A model generated the notes under the pieces. The model ran no database searches. It saw only the letters and a program-made list of their open reading frames with translations, and was not told the origin of the DNA. A DNA stretch of 64,000 bases. It comes from Paracentrotus lividus. Lineage: Eukaryota; Echinodermata; Echinoidea; Camarodonta; Echinidae. Shown here in pieces: positions 33,201 to 42,655 of the stretch (position 1 is the first letter of the stretch; every line of letters starts with the position of its first letter). The position numbers and the translations under genes are program-made. The stretch is from assembly GCA_940671915.1 (NCBI GenBank), contig CALNVZ010003432.1, positions 6,363,183 to 6,427,182 on the forward strand, written 5' to 3'.

Positions 33201-35316
33201 ATGAATATCAGGGTAGCAAGTAAGGAGATTCTCCTGTATTTATTTTAAAAGCTAGAATGTAGACATATACTTACAGTTTGTTGTAGGAATTTCACTGGCG
33301 GAATGCAGCCTTTGTGAGCTACATGTAAACAAAGATAATATATATCATATTATCAATATTATCTTGAAACTTGATTACATTTGACAACAGGAAAAAACTG
33401 ACTGTTTGGATCTTGGAAAAATGTTTTTCAGAGACCAAAATCTATTATTGTATTTACATTGTTTATTTGTATGTTATTTTTATTTCATTTAATAAAAAGC
33501 TTGTGAGGGGCAAAAACAAAAAAAAAAATTGGACGATAACATACCTGATAGGAATCAAAGGTTTCTTGCCTCCCCCAAGAGCCATCGGATCGGCCATCTT
33601 GGCATCTCCTTTTGAATCCTCATCAAAGAAGTAAGGGAAGACATCAAGAAGCAAAGGCCAATTACTCTCCATTTGCTTCCTGAATTCTGGATCAGCCTTG
33701 GCGTAGGCTAGAGTACCAACCGTTGCTGCTACTCCTACAGCCAGACCACCCAAGATCACCTTCCCGGCACCACCAGATCTGTAGAATTCAAACACCAAAG
33801 AATTAATGCATTTCGTAATTCATGCATTACCAACGTTTATGAGAGTCCTACTTTTCCTTATGGGTCAACAACTTACTTTTCCCAACAGGCCTAGCAAGTT
33901 GTGAGTGAGAATTGAAAAATAAAAGAAATATTTAACTGAAAGATGAATCCCAAATGCAGGGAAGAATAAGGATTAATGAGTAGAACTACAAGGGTGACCC
34001 CCCTCCCCCCCAAAAAAACTGTAGTGTTTACGTGAGATTTGTACCGGTAATTAACCCTTAGCGTGCCACCGACACGTTTTCGTGCAATTGTACTTATTAT
34101 CTATACAATCATAATAATTCATTTTCTCTTTAATGCTGGCAGTATAGGGTTGGCAAAAGAGCACAGTTGATTGTATTGTGTCTGTGGCTCGATTTCCAGT
34201 CATTTACACCAAGCAAGATTATTTCATGCCATTTTAAAACAGTTAAGAGAGAAACACAGCGATTAATGCATGGTGTTGAGTACACTGTAGTATTCCAATC
34301 TCTCAGGATTGACGTGGAGGAGTGACAACACAATCAGGGCGCAACTTGCTCGCATGTATTATGAAACATACAAACTGCATTATCAGTTCATTTCATTAGC
34401 ACCGTATCCACTTGTAATTCCCTACTGTCTGCAACTAAAGTAAAATTCATTTTGTAACTCCTTGAAACGCACCCATTCCTGTTTGACCGGTATTACACTC
34501 CAACTCATACTTGTACATGTGTAGCCTAGATTTACATACTGGCGTGTTAAAATTGAAGACCTGCCTATATTTGTCCACTGCTTGACAAATCAAGTTACAA
34601 ATAGGTATTGTTGCTTTAACATTCATGAACCCATCTTGGGTGTTATCTATAGCAATAAATTTCACCAAAAAGTTCCTGAAATAAATGAAAATCTGACCCA
34701 AAATCCTAATTAGGCAAACATTAATAAAGATTTGTAAAAATCTGTATTTTTACTCAAATAAACTGTCCTAGATTTGGGCTGTTCTTCTATTCAGATGCTC
34801 AATTGTTGTTAGATACATGAAGGAATGTCATTGTCAATGGGTATAAATTTAATGAATTAAACACTACTTAAGTTATGGTGGTATCTCACTTGCCAGCAGA
34901 CAAATTTAAGACTAGTTTGGGATGGGTTTGAGACAGTTTTGAGACTTGTAGTGTATGGAGATGCCTCAGAGACATCTCAGAGACATCTCCTGAGTTTCGG
35001 TAACGTCTCACGAGTCGAGGGAATATCAAACATGCTTATATCTGTGAATTTTTTTTCGTCGCGAAGACGTCTCCAGAGTGGAAAAAATTATCAGAGACGT
35101 CTCTGATTGTCCTAGTTGCAAAGACGTCTCCGCCTAGAAAGATACCAACTCTACTGAACAACAAACTCACTTCTTCTGAACAGGTGGTGGCGGTGGTGGA
35201 GGGGGTGCTGCCTTTGGGGCTCCAGTAGGAGCGGTGGAGCCAGGTTTGGAGCAATAGCTGCATGTTCCTCCTCCTGTCTTGGGTCCAACAGGATTAGGTG
35301 TCCGACAACAACATGC
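20845..35316 (-). CDS. IMMT: MICOS complex subunit Mic60 / mitofilin, 13 exons seen, 5' end missing
   Basis: Mic60 is the inner-mitochondrial-membrane organiser of cristae junctions. Exons in transcript order: 35316-35171, 33778-33545, 33318-33275, 30945-30779, 30416-30280, 29778-29672, 29023-28885, 27030-26907, 25863-25640, 25005-24777, 23145-23062, 22270-22135 and 21250-20845 (TGA). Borders are GT-AG. Phases fit throughout except around the third and fourth exons. The product has a Cys- and Pro-rich N-terminal part, one transmembrane helix, a long coiled coil, and a C-terminal mitofilin domain. Landmarks are KKLTEEELNALIAHAHRR, QLRRQAAAHSDHL, RGVYTEDSLRQRW, FSYFLSYFQSMLL and LVSYASYHMENGNLDQAL, all matching Mic60. 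The exon with the initiator and presequence was not found and should lie upstream (above 35316). Identity is secure. The exact model between 33318 and 30779 is not. Confidence 0.93.
21690..22080. mobile_element. Inverted-repeat element in IMMT intron with an internal 78-bp perfect tandem duplication
   Basis: About 45-bp imperfect inverted arms: left around 21700-21750 (CAATGCATGATGGGAAAGAA) and right around 22012-22062 (CTGTCCCATCGTGCATTG). Between them a 78-bp unit containing GGTCATGTTTTACACAGATT (at 21871 and again at 21949) is repeated without visible change, indicating a very recent duplication or an assembly effect. Confidence 0.6.
23755..24527 (-). pseudogene. Decayed duplicate of an IMMT exon end, split by a LINE
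   Basis: On the minus strand, 24527 to 24498 and then 23826 to about 23760 match the 3' half of the live exon 25005-24777 (GGAGAGAGATAACTACTA, then CATCAACTTACTA, CTATGGCTAAACTTGAGG) and include the donor region. A LINE (23827-24489) interrupts it. A second decayed copy without a LINE sits at about 24595-24669. The three copies share upstream intron blocks too, such as AACATTTC and TTATTGAAAGGGAAG, so the duplicated unit was larger than the exon piece. Confidence 0.75.
23827..24489 (+). mobile_element. 5'-truncated LINE (L2/CR1-like) with 8-bp target-site duplication
   Basis: The open segment 23845-24369 encodes the post-RT end of a non-LTR retrotransposon: SRLDYANSLLANINVSDIER, RIQNRAARIILKARKFDHAT, LLQDLHWLPVSKRI, FAGPKIWNGLPLEIRS and FKNKLKTYLF, then a stop. 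The 3' tail has GCGCTATATAAGAATATG and a TTA trinucleotide run, typical of L2-like tails. ATAGTAGT flanks it on both sides (23819-23826 and 24490-24497). The element is antisense to IMMT and lacks its RT catalytic core. Confidence 0.88.
25640..25863 (-). CDS. IMMT: IMMT coiled-coil exon, live copy next to two partial duplicates
   Basis: Encodes KKLTEEELNALIAHAHRRVY and a Glu/Lys-rich coiled coil ending in LAVLYQKK. The KLTEEELNALIAHAHRR stretch is one of the best-conserved coiled-coil signatures of Mic60. Acceptor AAATTTAG, donor GTCAGT. It joins in phase with both neighbours (2 nt of a split Gly codon at the start, phase 0 at the end). Confidence 0.93.
25924..26163 (-). pseudogene. Two partial tandem copies of the 5' 89 nt of the IMMT coiled-coil exon
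   Basis: 26163-26075 and 26012-25924 each start after TTTTAG and match the first 89 nt of exon 25863-25640, with a period of about 150 bp. Both are fully open over the matching part (29 codons) but lack a donor and run into intron sequence. By eye the 26012 copy differs from the live exon at 9 synonymous and 3 nonsynonymous codons. The 26163 copy differs at 11 synonymous and 2 nonsynonymous codons. Confidence 0.85.
26445..26898. repeat. Foldback made of degenerate ~20-bp units (TTAGACCAAGTGG and its complement)
   Basis: In 26445-26650 the plus strand repeats motifs such as CCACTTGGTCTAA, CCATTTCATCTAA and CCACTTTG. In 26690-26898 it repeats the complementary form TTAGACCAAGTGG, TTAAACCAAGTGG, TTAGACAAAC and so on. 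The halves can pair, giving a large imperfect hairpin that ends 9 bp from the IMMT donor at 26906. Likely a foldback repeat. Class unknown. Confidence 0.75.
27648..28831. mobile_element. Mariner-type nonautonomous element interrupted by a Harbinger-like MITE
   Basis: Terminal inverted repeats of about 45 bp: left CAGTGCATCTCAGGAAAAAG and right CTTTTTTCTGGGATGCACTG minus small differences. TA follows the right end. The interior of the left part (about 27650-27960) is related to 47926-48250 at a second locus, which has its own end CAGTGCGTCCCAGATAAAAG. No transposase ORF. The inner 28028-28702 is a separate later insertion. Confidence 0.75.
28028..28702. mobile_element. PIF/Harbinger- or ISL2EU-like MITE with TTA target-site duplication
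   Basis: TIRs of about 38 bp: TGGCCTGGTCACAGCTACAC at the left with CGACGCACAGCCAGCGC after it, and the inverted match GCGCTGGCTGTGCGTCGTG then TAGCTGTGACCGGGCCA at the right. TTA lies directly outside both ends (28025-28027 and 28703-28705). The interior is GC-rich with GCGCAGCGCCAGCGCC-like and GGGAGCGCTGTGGGAGCG-like internal repeats. Short ORFs inside are composition artefacts. 675 bp, no transposase. Confidence 0.85.
30779..30945 (-). CDS. IMMT: IMMT Pro/Lys-Glu exon with a 10-bp duplication that breaks the frame
   Basis: Starts PSPVVTKAPAKSVSPAAPKA and proceeds into a Glu-rich coil. A 10-bp tandem repeat (AGGAGGAGCT then AGGAGGAGCA on the minus strand, near plus-strand 30838-30857) puts the rest of the exon out of frame. 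Without the extra 10 nt the exon would be 157 nt, would end ...EIDEAASIA and would join the next exon (YEAIVSSCISDS) in phase. This is either a null allele or an assembly indel. The surrounding region shows many single-base indels between repeat copies. Confidence 0.8.
31100..32935 (-). repeat. Tandem array of diverged copies of the IMMT Pro-rich exon start, interrupted by a second satellite
   Basis: Copies of a ~146-bp unit containing GATTTAGCTGGAGCTTTG and ACTGGAGATGGCTGTA (plus strand) start near 31105, 31258, 31403, 31552, 31695 and 32846. The live exon (30945-30779) is the terminal member. Minus-strand copies encode versions of PSPVVTK...PKP...APAK-type sequence with frame breaks and retain CTACAG acceptors. 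Between copies five and six lies a different ~150-bp repeat (31830-32815). Confidence 0.75.
31830..32815. repeat. ~150-bp satellite with GGTCAAAGGTCAAA motifs, ending in ACGG microsatellite and GC-rich terminus
   Basis: The unit holds CCTCACCTAGTGCTATCACA, GGAATCGAAATCGGATGAA, GGCGAAGGAGTAGCATTTT and AGGTCAAAGGTCAAA. About five or six copies occur. The block closes with ACGGACGGACGG, a CA run and CTCGAACTCGTTCGGCGGGG followed by GCAATAA. It looks like one repetitive element that has inserted into the IMMT exon array. Confidence 0.75.
33275..33318 (-). CDS. IMMT: IMMT small exon (44 nt)
   Basis: Bounded by ACATGTAG and GTAAGT. It joins the transmembrane exon in phase (split Ser codon) and adds SQRLHSASEIPTTN. 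It ends with one extra nucleotide, which does not fit the phase-0 start of exon 30945-30779. Either a further small exon lies in the array between them, or a base is missing or extra in the sequence. Confidence 0.65.
33545..33778 (-). CDS. IMMT: IMMT transmembrane exon
   Basis: Encodes SGGAGK, then a single hydrophobic helix (VILGGLAVGVAATVGTLAYA) with GxxxG-like small-residue spacing, and then the acidic segment KADPEFRKQMESNWPLLLD. In Mic60 this helix anchors the protein in the inner membrane with the bulk in the intermembrane space. Phase joins are correct on both sides (split Lys and split Ser codons). Confidence 0.9.
34878..35152. mobile_element. Probable MITE with GAGACGTCTC palindromes
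   Basis: Ends TGGTATCTCACTTGCC (left, about 34879) and CGCCTAGAAAGATACCAA (right, to about 35150) form an imperfect inverted pair. The interior repeats GAGACATCTC and AGACGTCTC several times. It lies just downstream (in IMMT sense) of the Cys/Pro-rich exon. Confidence 0.5.
35171..35316 (-). CDS. IMMT: Most 5' IMMT exon detected: Cys-rich then polyproline
   Basis: Bounded by CTCTGCAG and GTGAGT. It encodes ACCCRTPNPVGPKTGGG, TCSYCSKPGS and an eight-proline run before VQKK, and joins the transmembrane exon in phase. This segment precedes the membrane anchor, so it would belong to the presequence or matrix-side N-terminus. The CxxC and CCC residues are unusual there. The initiator exon was not found. 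Confidence 0.75.
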
Positions 35317-35581
35317 CTGCAGAGAGACACATATTAAATAAATCAAAATATGACACTTTTTCACAATGCAACATGGCGTGTCGTATCTCGGCAAGAAGGT
35401 AGGTGTTACAAAACTTCTGAGTTTACTATCAAATAGTCTGTGATTCTTTTGAAAATTATAACAAATATTCAATTTACAATATGCTTCTTATATCTGTTGA
35501 AAATAAATGATGATATATTTTTCATTTTCAAACTAACAGTTAACGTTAAGTTAGAGCTGCAAAAAGCTTAAGGCTTAGTTA

Positions 35582-37028
35582 GAGTAAACCACCAAATACC
35601 GGACACTTAAGCATTTTTGGATTTAAAAAAAATTTGCGATCGCCGAATTATATAAAACTCATATTATTTTGTAGTACAAATGTGCAATAATAATCTTATT
35701 AAAAACAGAATTGATAAAAAATATGGTAAACATGAATTATTTGCTTTCTAATGAAAGCTGTTTTTTTCTAAATATCGGATGCGCTCGTTAAATATAGGAT
35801 ATATTCGGCGATTCGCCGCAATCAATTTTGGCAGTTAAAATCACACTCTAAACAACAATAAATAATTGCTTGATTGTTGAAACAGCAACTTATTTCTGTC
35901 GCGCAAATGCCGATTTTATAAATTGCAAACAAAAAAAAACATAAAAGAATCGGTAAATAATAATTATTAACTTACCAAAAGAACCTCTTCCGTCTCTAAA
36001 TATCGGATGTGTTTGATGAGCTCAATGCACCTGCGCCCTAAAAAACCCAGCGCATGCGCGATGTACAGCACGCATTTCCCATTCACTCGGTGCCGATGTC
36101 CGATATGAGGCAAGTGGCTATTTTTAGAAGGGTGTGGAAAATTCCATCATGTAGACCCCCTCCGATACCGATTGCACTTTTTTTTGCGATACAGCGAACA
36201 TGTGACATCTCAGCTGTTATATTTCCAGCAAGGATGGTATCTCCCGTTCGGAAATTTTTTTGGGGTCGTCGATCTTTTGGAGTCCAAATTTAACCTGGGT
36301 CATAAGGATTTCTGGAAATCACAATTATGGATTTTACCCCTGGAATATATTTTTCGAGCAGCAACCTGACTCTACTGTGTTTGCAGTGCAATAGGAGGTA
36401 AGTCCATCTATCATATTCATATGCATGCAAGTCACCCTCCCGTGCGCACTCATAATACGATGTCAATACTTTAGTATTGACCTCGTGGACCAAACTGCCA
36501 TATTTTGGTGAAAATTTTGCAACCTTGTCAATGTTGTTTTATCTGAGGTTTTTCTCCTTTTTGCAATAACTTTCAGCTCCAAAATTAAGTTGTAGCAAAT
36601 GTCTATGTCATTATAAGACACAGTGAATAGGTTTTGGATAAATTTCAAATCAAAATCATGAAGAAAAAAAATTAAAACATCACTTATTTTTTTTGCCCTT
36701 TCCCGCCCAAAAACGTGCGGGGAAATTTTCAGAAAGTGGACTTTAAAAAAAAAAATTTCATCCAAGAAAAAAGAAAGAAAACTCAAAACATCAGGGATAG
36801 TGAAAGGAACATCCGACCACTCAGTTATTGAAGAAAGATAAGTGAAAATGTTATTTTAAAAAGTGAAAATTTAAGTTTGTTTTCTGAAAGTTTTCTTACT
36901 GAGTCTTGTCATTAGTCCCAGATGGTTCAGTTGCTTGTGTGCCCGTGCGGGGCCCATTAGCTGTCTGGGGGAAGTTGAAGACCAATTTGTCCGATATTTA
37001 ACAACTTCCGATATTTGGTGGTTTTACT
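35582..37028. mobile_element. TIR element (~1.45 kb) flanked by TA
   Basis: Left GAGTAAACCACCAAATACCG and right CCGATATTTGGTGGTTTTAC followed by TC are inverted matches. TA stands outside both. The interior repeats ATATCGGATG and CCGATAT several times and has no transposase ORF. Probably a nonautonomous TA-targeting (Tc1/mariner-type) element. Confidence 0.65.
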
Positions 37029-37069
37029 CTAGGCCATTTTTTTAGATCTAACGTTAGGGTCGAATTTCG

Positions 37070-38990
37070 GGCACTTAATTTAAATTTAGTTTAGTAGAAT
37101 TTTTAGACCCTTTTTTGGATATGCCACACGTAGAAAAATCTACAAGTTCGTTCTTACAGAGCTAGAGAACAATGCATTTTGATCGTTGGGCGCTCTGATT
37201 AGCTATTGCACGGAGCTCCGCCTCCTGGTTGCGATGACTGAAGTGCGTTGACCGTAACTGAACAACGCGATTCAGCTGTTCCCGATAAAGACTGCTTTTG
37301 TCTTGCGCGCTGTCAATCATAAACCAAAGTGGACCTTTCACAGAAACTGCAAGACTCGACTTACAAAAGTTAAGCGGCAGACCCACTCTTTCAATATTTT
37401 TTAGAATAAGAAGAAAATATAAAAGGAACTTCAACGAATCACTGTCGGACTTCGCCCAACCATTTGAACGTTAAAGAAATGAGGAACTTACCAAAAAAAA
37501 TAAATGACGATCTAAATTTTATCGTGACTATTGTCATTGGAAGGCACAATGTAACTAATGCACGGGAAAAAGTCTACCATTCCGCTTTTACAGAAATAGA
37601 GAACATGGATTTTGATTGTTGGGCGCTCTTGATTGGCTAATCGTGTAATGTGGCACAGGCGCTCATGTTTATTCAACACATATTATGTGCATTGAACGAA
37701 GACGGAAACATTAAGGGCGTAGCTTATACACAAACACCCGGGCCTTCGCGTCACGTGCTCGGAGCTCTCGGAGAAATGTTTACAAATTTCCCGAAAGCCC
37801 GAACTCGGTGTGGGGCGTTCGACGCTCGTGGTAACACTGGGTAACCGAACAACGTGATTTAGGAAAGAATTTCCAGGGAGCTAGCTCGGATCGGGGCGTG
37901 ATGAATGCATGCAGGAATTTATTGTTCAGAACTATGTTTTGGAGAATCGTTTACGGTGCACGTGTTGCATGCGTAGTGAATGTTTATTCTAGGTTTACTG
38001 AATCCTTATCGAGGGGGAAACTTTTGTACTGATCACCCAAACATCTTGGCTCATGCATGCTAGCTGCGCATGCGCTAGGTCATACAAGTGGCGAAAACTT
38101 ACGCATGCGCATAAATCGTCACAGAGCGCCTACAGTGAGATGGCATGCCGCACATACTTAACGCAATGCGCATTGATTGTAGGCGCACCTACACCACGCA
38201 CCTGATAAGTCGCGGAAGTAACCGAATTACCCGCGAAAGCGATTCGGCTCTTCGTGACTCCAGCTGTCATCAACTACCAAAAACGGAGACCATTTTGCTA
38301 AGAAAACTGCAAGACGCGACTTCAAAAACGGTTCGGGCGTTAGACCCACTCTTTCAATATTTTTAAATTTTGAATAAGAAGAGAAAGAATAAAAAAGGAC
38401 TTCACGAATCCACTGTCGGACGTACGCCCAATTTTCAACGCATAAAGAATGAGGACTTACCAAAAAAATAATAATAATAAAATATAATGCCCAAAATTTT
38501 ATTGTCCGAACAAAGATGACCGGATTTTGTTTTGCCCCTTTTCTCGTGGGCCCGGCAGCCTGAGCAGCGCCGAAGGATCGTTGGCTCTATCCCTCGGTAA
38601 TCTAAATTTTACCGTGACTATTGTTCATTGGAAGGCAACATTGGTAGTGTATTTTCATTGCAATTCGTATCATTCGAGCGTTCATGCATAATTACTAAAT
38701 TATGGAGAACTTTTCTCCGTGTAATGTTAGTGTTTTACTATTGCTAACGTGGATCCAATTCGAGCGTCGTGCATAAATTAATTTTAGAATCTAATTAATT
38801 ATGAGTAAAATTTCTAACCTTGCCACCTTTGACTGGCTTGAGCGCTTCTCAATACATTTCATCTTTTCTGCATTGACTCCATTTGAAGAAAAAGCTGCGT
38901 AACTTAGGTAGGGCTACTTCCCATGTTCCCCAGTGCAAGGTCAATGCAATGAAATTGACCATGCATTAATGTAAGTGAGACGCGTACAAT
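37070..38990. repeat. Copy 1 of a dispersed ~1 kb repeat (second copy at 55143-56370)
   Basis: Blocks such as AAAAAGTCTACCATTCCGC, TTGTTGGGCGCTCT, CGTCACGTGCTCGGAGCTC, CCACTCTTTCAATATTTTT and ACTGTCGGACGTACGCCCAA recur in the same order at both loci. Within copy 1 a partial internal repeat is also present (37150-37560 versus 37580-38660). The outer part at 38818-38990 and the ends near 37100 are inverted relative to 56185-56370, showing rearranged termini. Several single-base indels separate the copies. Confidence 0.75.
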
Positions 38991-39318
38991 ATATTACAAG
39001 TGGGACCACAGCAAAATTGAGCACGCATGCAGTCGAAAATAGTTTTATATTTAGAATCAAATCATGCCCAATTGGTGATTTTTGGAGAATGCAGTCTTAA
39101 TCTGAATATATCTTAACCGTATCGTCCTGGAATACTCCCTGATACGCGCCACATTTTTCGAAATGGGAGTTAAATGTCGTCTATTTCTCGCATCGTCCTG
39201 CCACAATAAAATTTCATTCCTCAAAAGATGTTCTCAGAAAACAGTCGCTTAGATTTTTTAGTACAACAAAATGCATGGATACGGATATGCACGCACGTGC
39301 ACCGCGATAGTGATGAAG

Positions 39319-39353
<35 letters not shown>

Positions 39354-39898
39354 TGTCACGTTTGGGAGTCGGCCGAACGTTGGGGTTAAGTGGCACTTTT
39401 CGAAATCACTGCAATGTTGACAAAAGGAATCCCTGAGTTTATTTTCAACACATAAGGAAGACGGTTCAAAACCTATCCCAACTCATGCATAAACTATTGT
39501 TAACCCAAAATGAAATTTGCCATAAGGATGATGGAACATGTAAATAGTTGCGGAGAAAATTTGTCTCTCCTTAATAATTTCACTGACAAATCCCACTCTT
39601 AAAATCATTTCTAAAGGGCCTTGTTCATTTGTCGCCCTTGTTTAAAAAAGTGCCCGTGGAGTATCTCGGAATGAAAGGACCAATCTTCTCTTTCAGAATA
39701 TACACAAATTTTCGAAAAATCTCTGGCCATGAATGAAATATGACAACATTATAAAATACTAGTAGATATGAAAAAAAATCATGCATTTAGCTATGTTGCA
39801 ATACCAGTGATTGACTGTGTTATAAATAGCTAGTCTTAGAATAAACCTTTATGGAAAACTGTTAATAAGAAAGTTTCATTTTAAATCATATAGGAAAA

Positions 39899-39956
<58 letters not shown>

Positions 39957-40171
39957 AAAAAAAGAAAAGAAAAGAGAGAAGCATATGTTACAAAGTACTT
40001 GCCATTTAACATAATTATTTCGGAATGAATGAAGGAGGACCCAAGGTTGAAATTTAAAGTGTTTGAAATGTACAACACTGAAAATTTCTTCAAAACCGGA
40101 CGAAAAATAACAAATTTATGATTCTTTTTTTGTTTTTATGTTTTGCACTTTTATTTTATAAAACAGTTCTA

Positions 40172-40262
40172 TCAGTGGCGGATCATTTTAAAATTTTGAA
40201 ATTTCGGCGCCTCACCCCTTGATCGGGCTTAGCGCCCCCTCTATTTTCAAATCCTGCCACTG
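40172..40262. mobile_element. Short hAT-type MITE
   Basis: Begins CAGTGGCGGATC and ends TCCTGCCACTG, the CAGTGGCGGATCC-type ends commonly seen in hAT nonautonomous elements. Another such end is at 41693 (CAGTGGCGATCCAGG), and inverted ends occur at about 41405-41417 and 41945. No clear 8-bp duplication was found around 40172-40262. Confidence 0.5.
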
Positions 40263-42582
40263 TGCACTAACGGTATAAAAATTAGTCTCATGCATACTCA
40301 GTGAGCAAGCTGATGATTTCATTTATCTTCTTTTTTTTTCTTTTGTATTTTAGTATGAAATACATTCATTCAAATTTCCTCTCCAAGAATAAAAAATATC
40401 AAGATAATTCCCTATGTAATGTTTGAGATCACCATTGCTGTAACTTATTTCAATATACAGGGATAGAACTATAGGCCTATGAAAATTATGAATAAATAGG
40501 ATTTCATATACAAAAGGGGCAATAACATCATCAAAGAGGAAGTTCACCCTTAGATTTTATCAGTTATTTCTAATATGATTTAAGAAAAAAGTAATCAGAA
40601 AAATATTAGTGAAGGGTCGAAAAAAATCCACCAAAATCTTCTTCTTCTTCCTGATAGGGAAATAGTGCGTGATTTGTAGAATTTAGATGAGTACCGTGAG
40701 CTTTGAAGGTTGTGCATGCAGGATTATTGTAAAGCCCCAATTTTACTTCCAGTTAAAGTTCCCAGAAGTCCCAGAGTACCACTCGAAAGTGACACATGCA
40801 ACTTACACGCTGTAGACATACTTTTTATTTGAAAGTTCATGGTCACTCCTCCTATGTTCGTCAGTAAATCAAAATGTTTTTTTTTTTATTTTTTTTTTAT
40901 AATATAAGTTATTTCTAATAAAGGTGAAGCATGAATTTATCATAGAGGTATGTTACATAGGGATTAATATTTTGACATCAATTATGAAGTAATTCCATAT
41001 AAGGCCTAGTTATGAAAAAAAAATAGTCAATATTGAGAGAAGAAGGGTACCTAGAATGAGACAGGCTGCGATCCACAGGGGGGGGGTGGGGGGGGACGAG
41101 GTGGGAGTGCAGCAAAAGAAAAAAAAAAAAAGAAAAAAAAAAAGATGGATAGAAGGTAAAACGATGATTTGCGGGCGCGTTGACCCTCGAACCTTATCCG
41201 CTTTTACCGATAGCATAATGACCGTCTTATTATGGCCGAAGCCCCCCCCAATAATAAAAAAATGAACAGCGCTAGCCTCCCTCCCTCTCCCCCCCCCCGC
41301 CACCCCCGGCTATACAGAAGCAGCGTGGAGTGAAAAAAAGAATTGATGTAGCGCAAAATCTGAAATTCCAATTTTTGGCACCCCACCACCCTCCCGCCCG
41401 TAATGAATCCCGATCGCCACTGGTGAACGTTTGGCAGAGAATAAATGGAGATTCTTTGTGCGGAGGATATGCGCTCGCTCAAGTCAGAGGTCGATCGTGA
41501 TTTCGAGCAAATATTATGCTCGTATTTTTAATATTTATTTTCATTTATTTATTATTTATTAATTTCATTATCATTATATCCTTATCATTATTTATTTATT
41601 ATATTATTATTTATTTATTTATTTATTTTTTATTTTTTTTGGGGGGGGCTGTGTATGTGTGAAAAAAATTCATGAGATACGACAAAAACAACAGTGGCGA
41701 TCCAGGATTTCATGAAAGGAGTAGGGGGGGGGAGGTAGGCCGATTGGCAATTTCAGCATTTATGAGCGCCCAATTTTTTCGCGCTACACCGGGCGGCAAA
41801 AAGGTAATCAAAATTTTCGCACGTCACGGACCAAAGGGGTAGGGTCATTGTGATAAACGGTCGGTTTGTCCATAACCTCGCCACTTTTCTTATTTTATTT
41901 GTTTTTTTCTTTTGCTTTTTGGCGGGTGCCTGAGCCCCCTGGACATCCGCGCTGACCTACTCAATAATGCACTTTATGATAATTTTACTATTTATCATAC
42001 TTGTTCATAATATATCTTTTTTAATAGGAATTTTAGTTAACATAGTACATCATTATATTCACCTACTTAACATTATAAGGCATTACTAATTTCATCTCGA
42101 TTGAATAAATCCAGAAACAAAACTGACTATAATATCACTCATGTAGGAGTAGGTCACAATGCGATGTGGTTTAGAGCTTAACATTAGAAGAAGAAGTGAA
42201 AAAAAAACACAAAAGAGAACGAGCACGGGTCCTCTGCCTAATTAGAGCTGGACATGGTAAGTCTAGCCGGCGATCAGAGAGTTCATTGTTCACACTAAAT
42301 ATTTTTGGATTATTACTTATATGTTATATTATATTTTGTTATTTGTTGTAGTGTATTATCCCCCCAATTGCTTAAGTTCAAGCCACTTTGCTCTGTCCCG
42401 TAACCATAAAAATCAGGACTTGAAGCAACTATCAGGGATTGCCCCTGTCTAAACATATTATTCTTGACATACTAGGAGTTTAGCCTCTTTTCTTTGGTTT
42501 TTGTGCGACGTGGTAAGGACAGCATTACCTCTCCGGCCCACAATGCATCAGATCAATGACATTTTTCGGAAGTGCATTTCAG

Positions 42583-42590
42583 TGACGTCA
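42583..42590 (+). promoter_or_regulatory. CRE palindrome upstream of ARL3a
   Basis: TGACGTCA, the ATF/CREB full site, 66 nt before the ARL3a ATG. The paralogue has the same octamer at a similar position (54831-54838). Confidence 0.6.
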
Positions 42591-42655
42591 CAGAGCTTAG
42601 TTACAGCAAGCGATATCTATTTTCTCAAAAAGTAGGCAGTCAAATACCTCTAATA

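Larger units (their letters stand above)
35317..42655. other. IMMT-ARL3a intergenic region (head to head)
   Basis: Should contain the missing IMMT 5' end and promoter, which I could not place. It holds the TIR element at 35582-37028, the duplicated block at 37560-38725, a C-run of about 34 (39319-39352), an A-run of about 54 (39901-39954), short hAT-type MITEs (40172-40262 and near 41693) and ATTT microsatellites (41530-41640). No other gene seen. Confidence 0.6.

Noticed and set aside
35580..38460. Search for the IMMT initiator exon
   Set aside because: Minus-strand GTAAGT sites near 37486, 38456 and 35970 lie in repeats and are not preceded by a credible presequence, so none was called.
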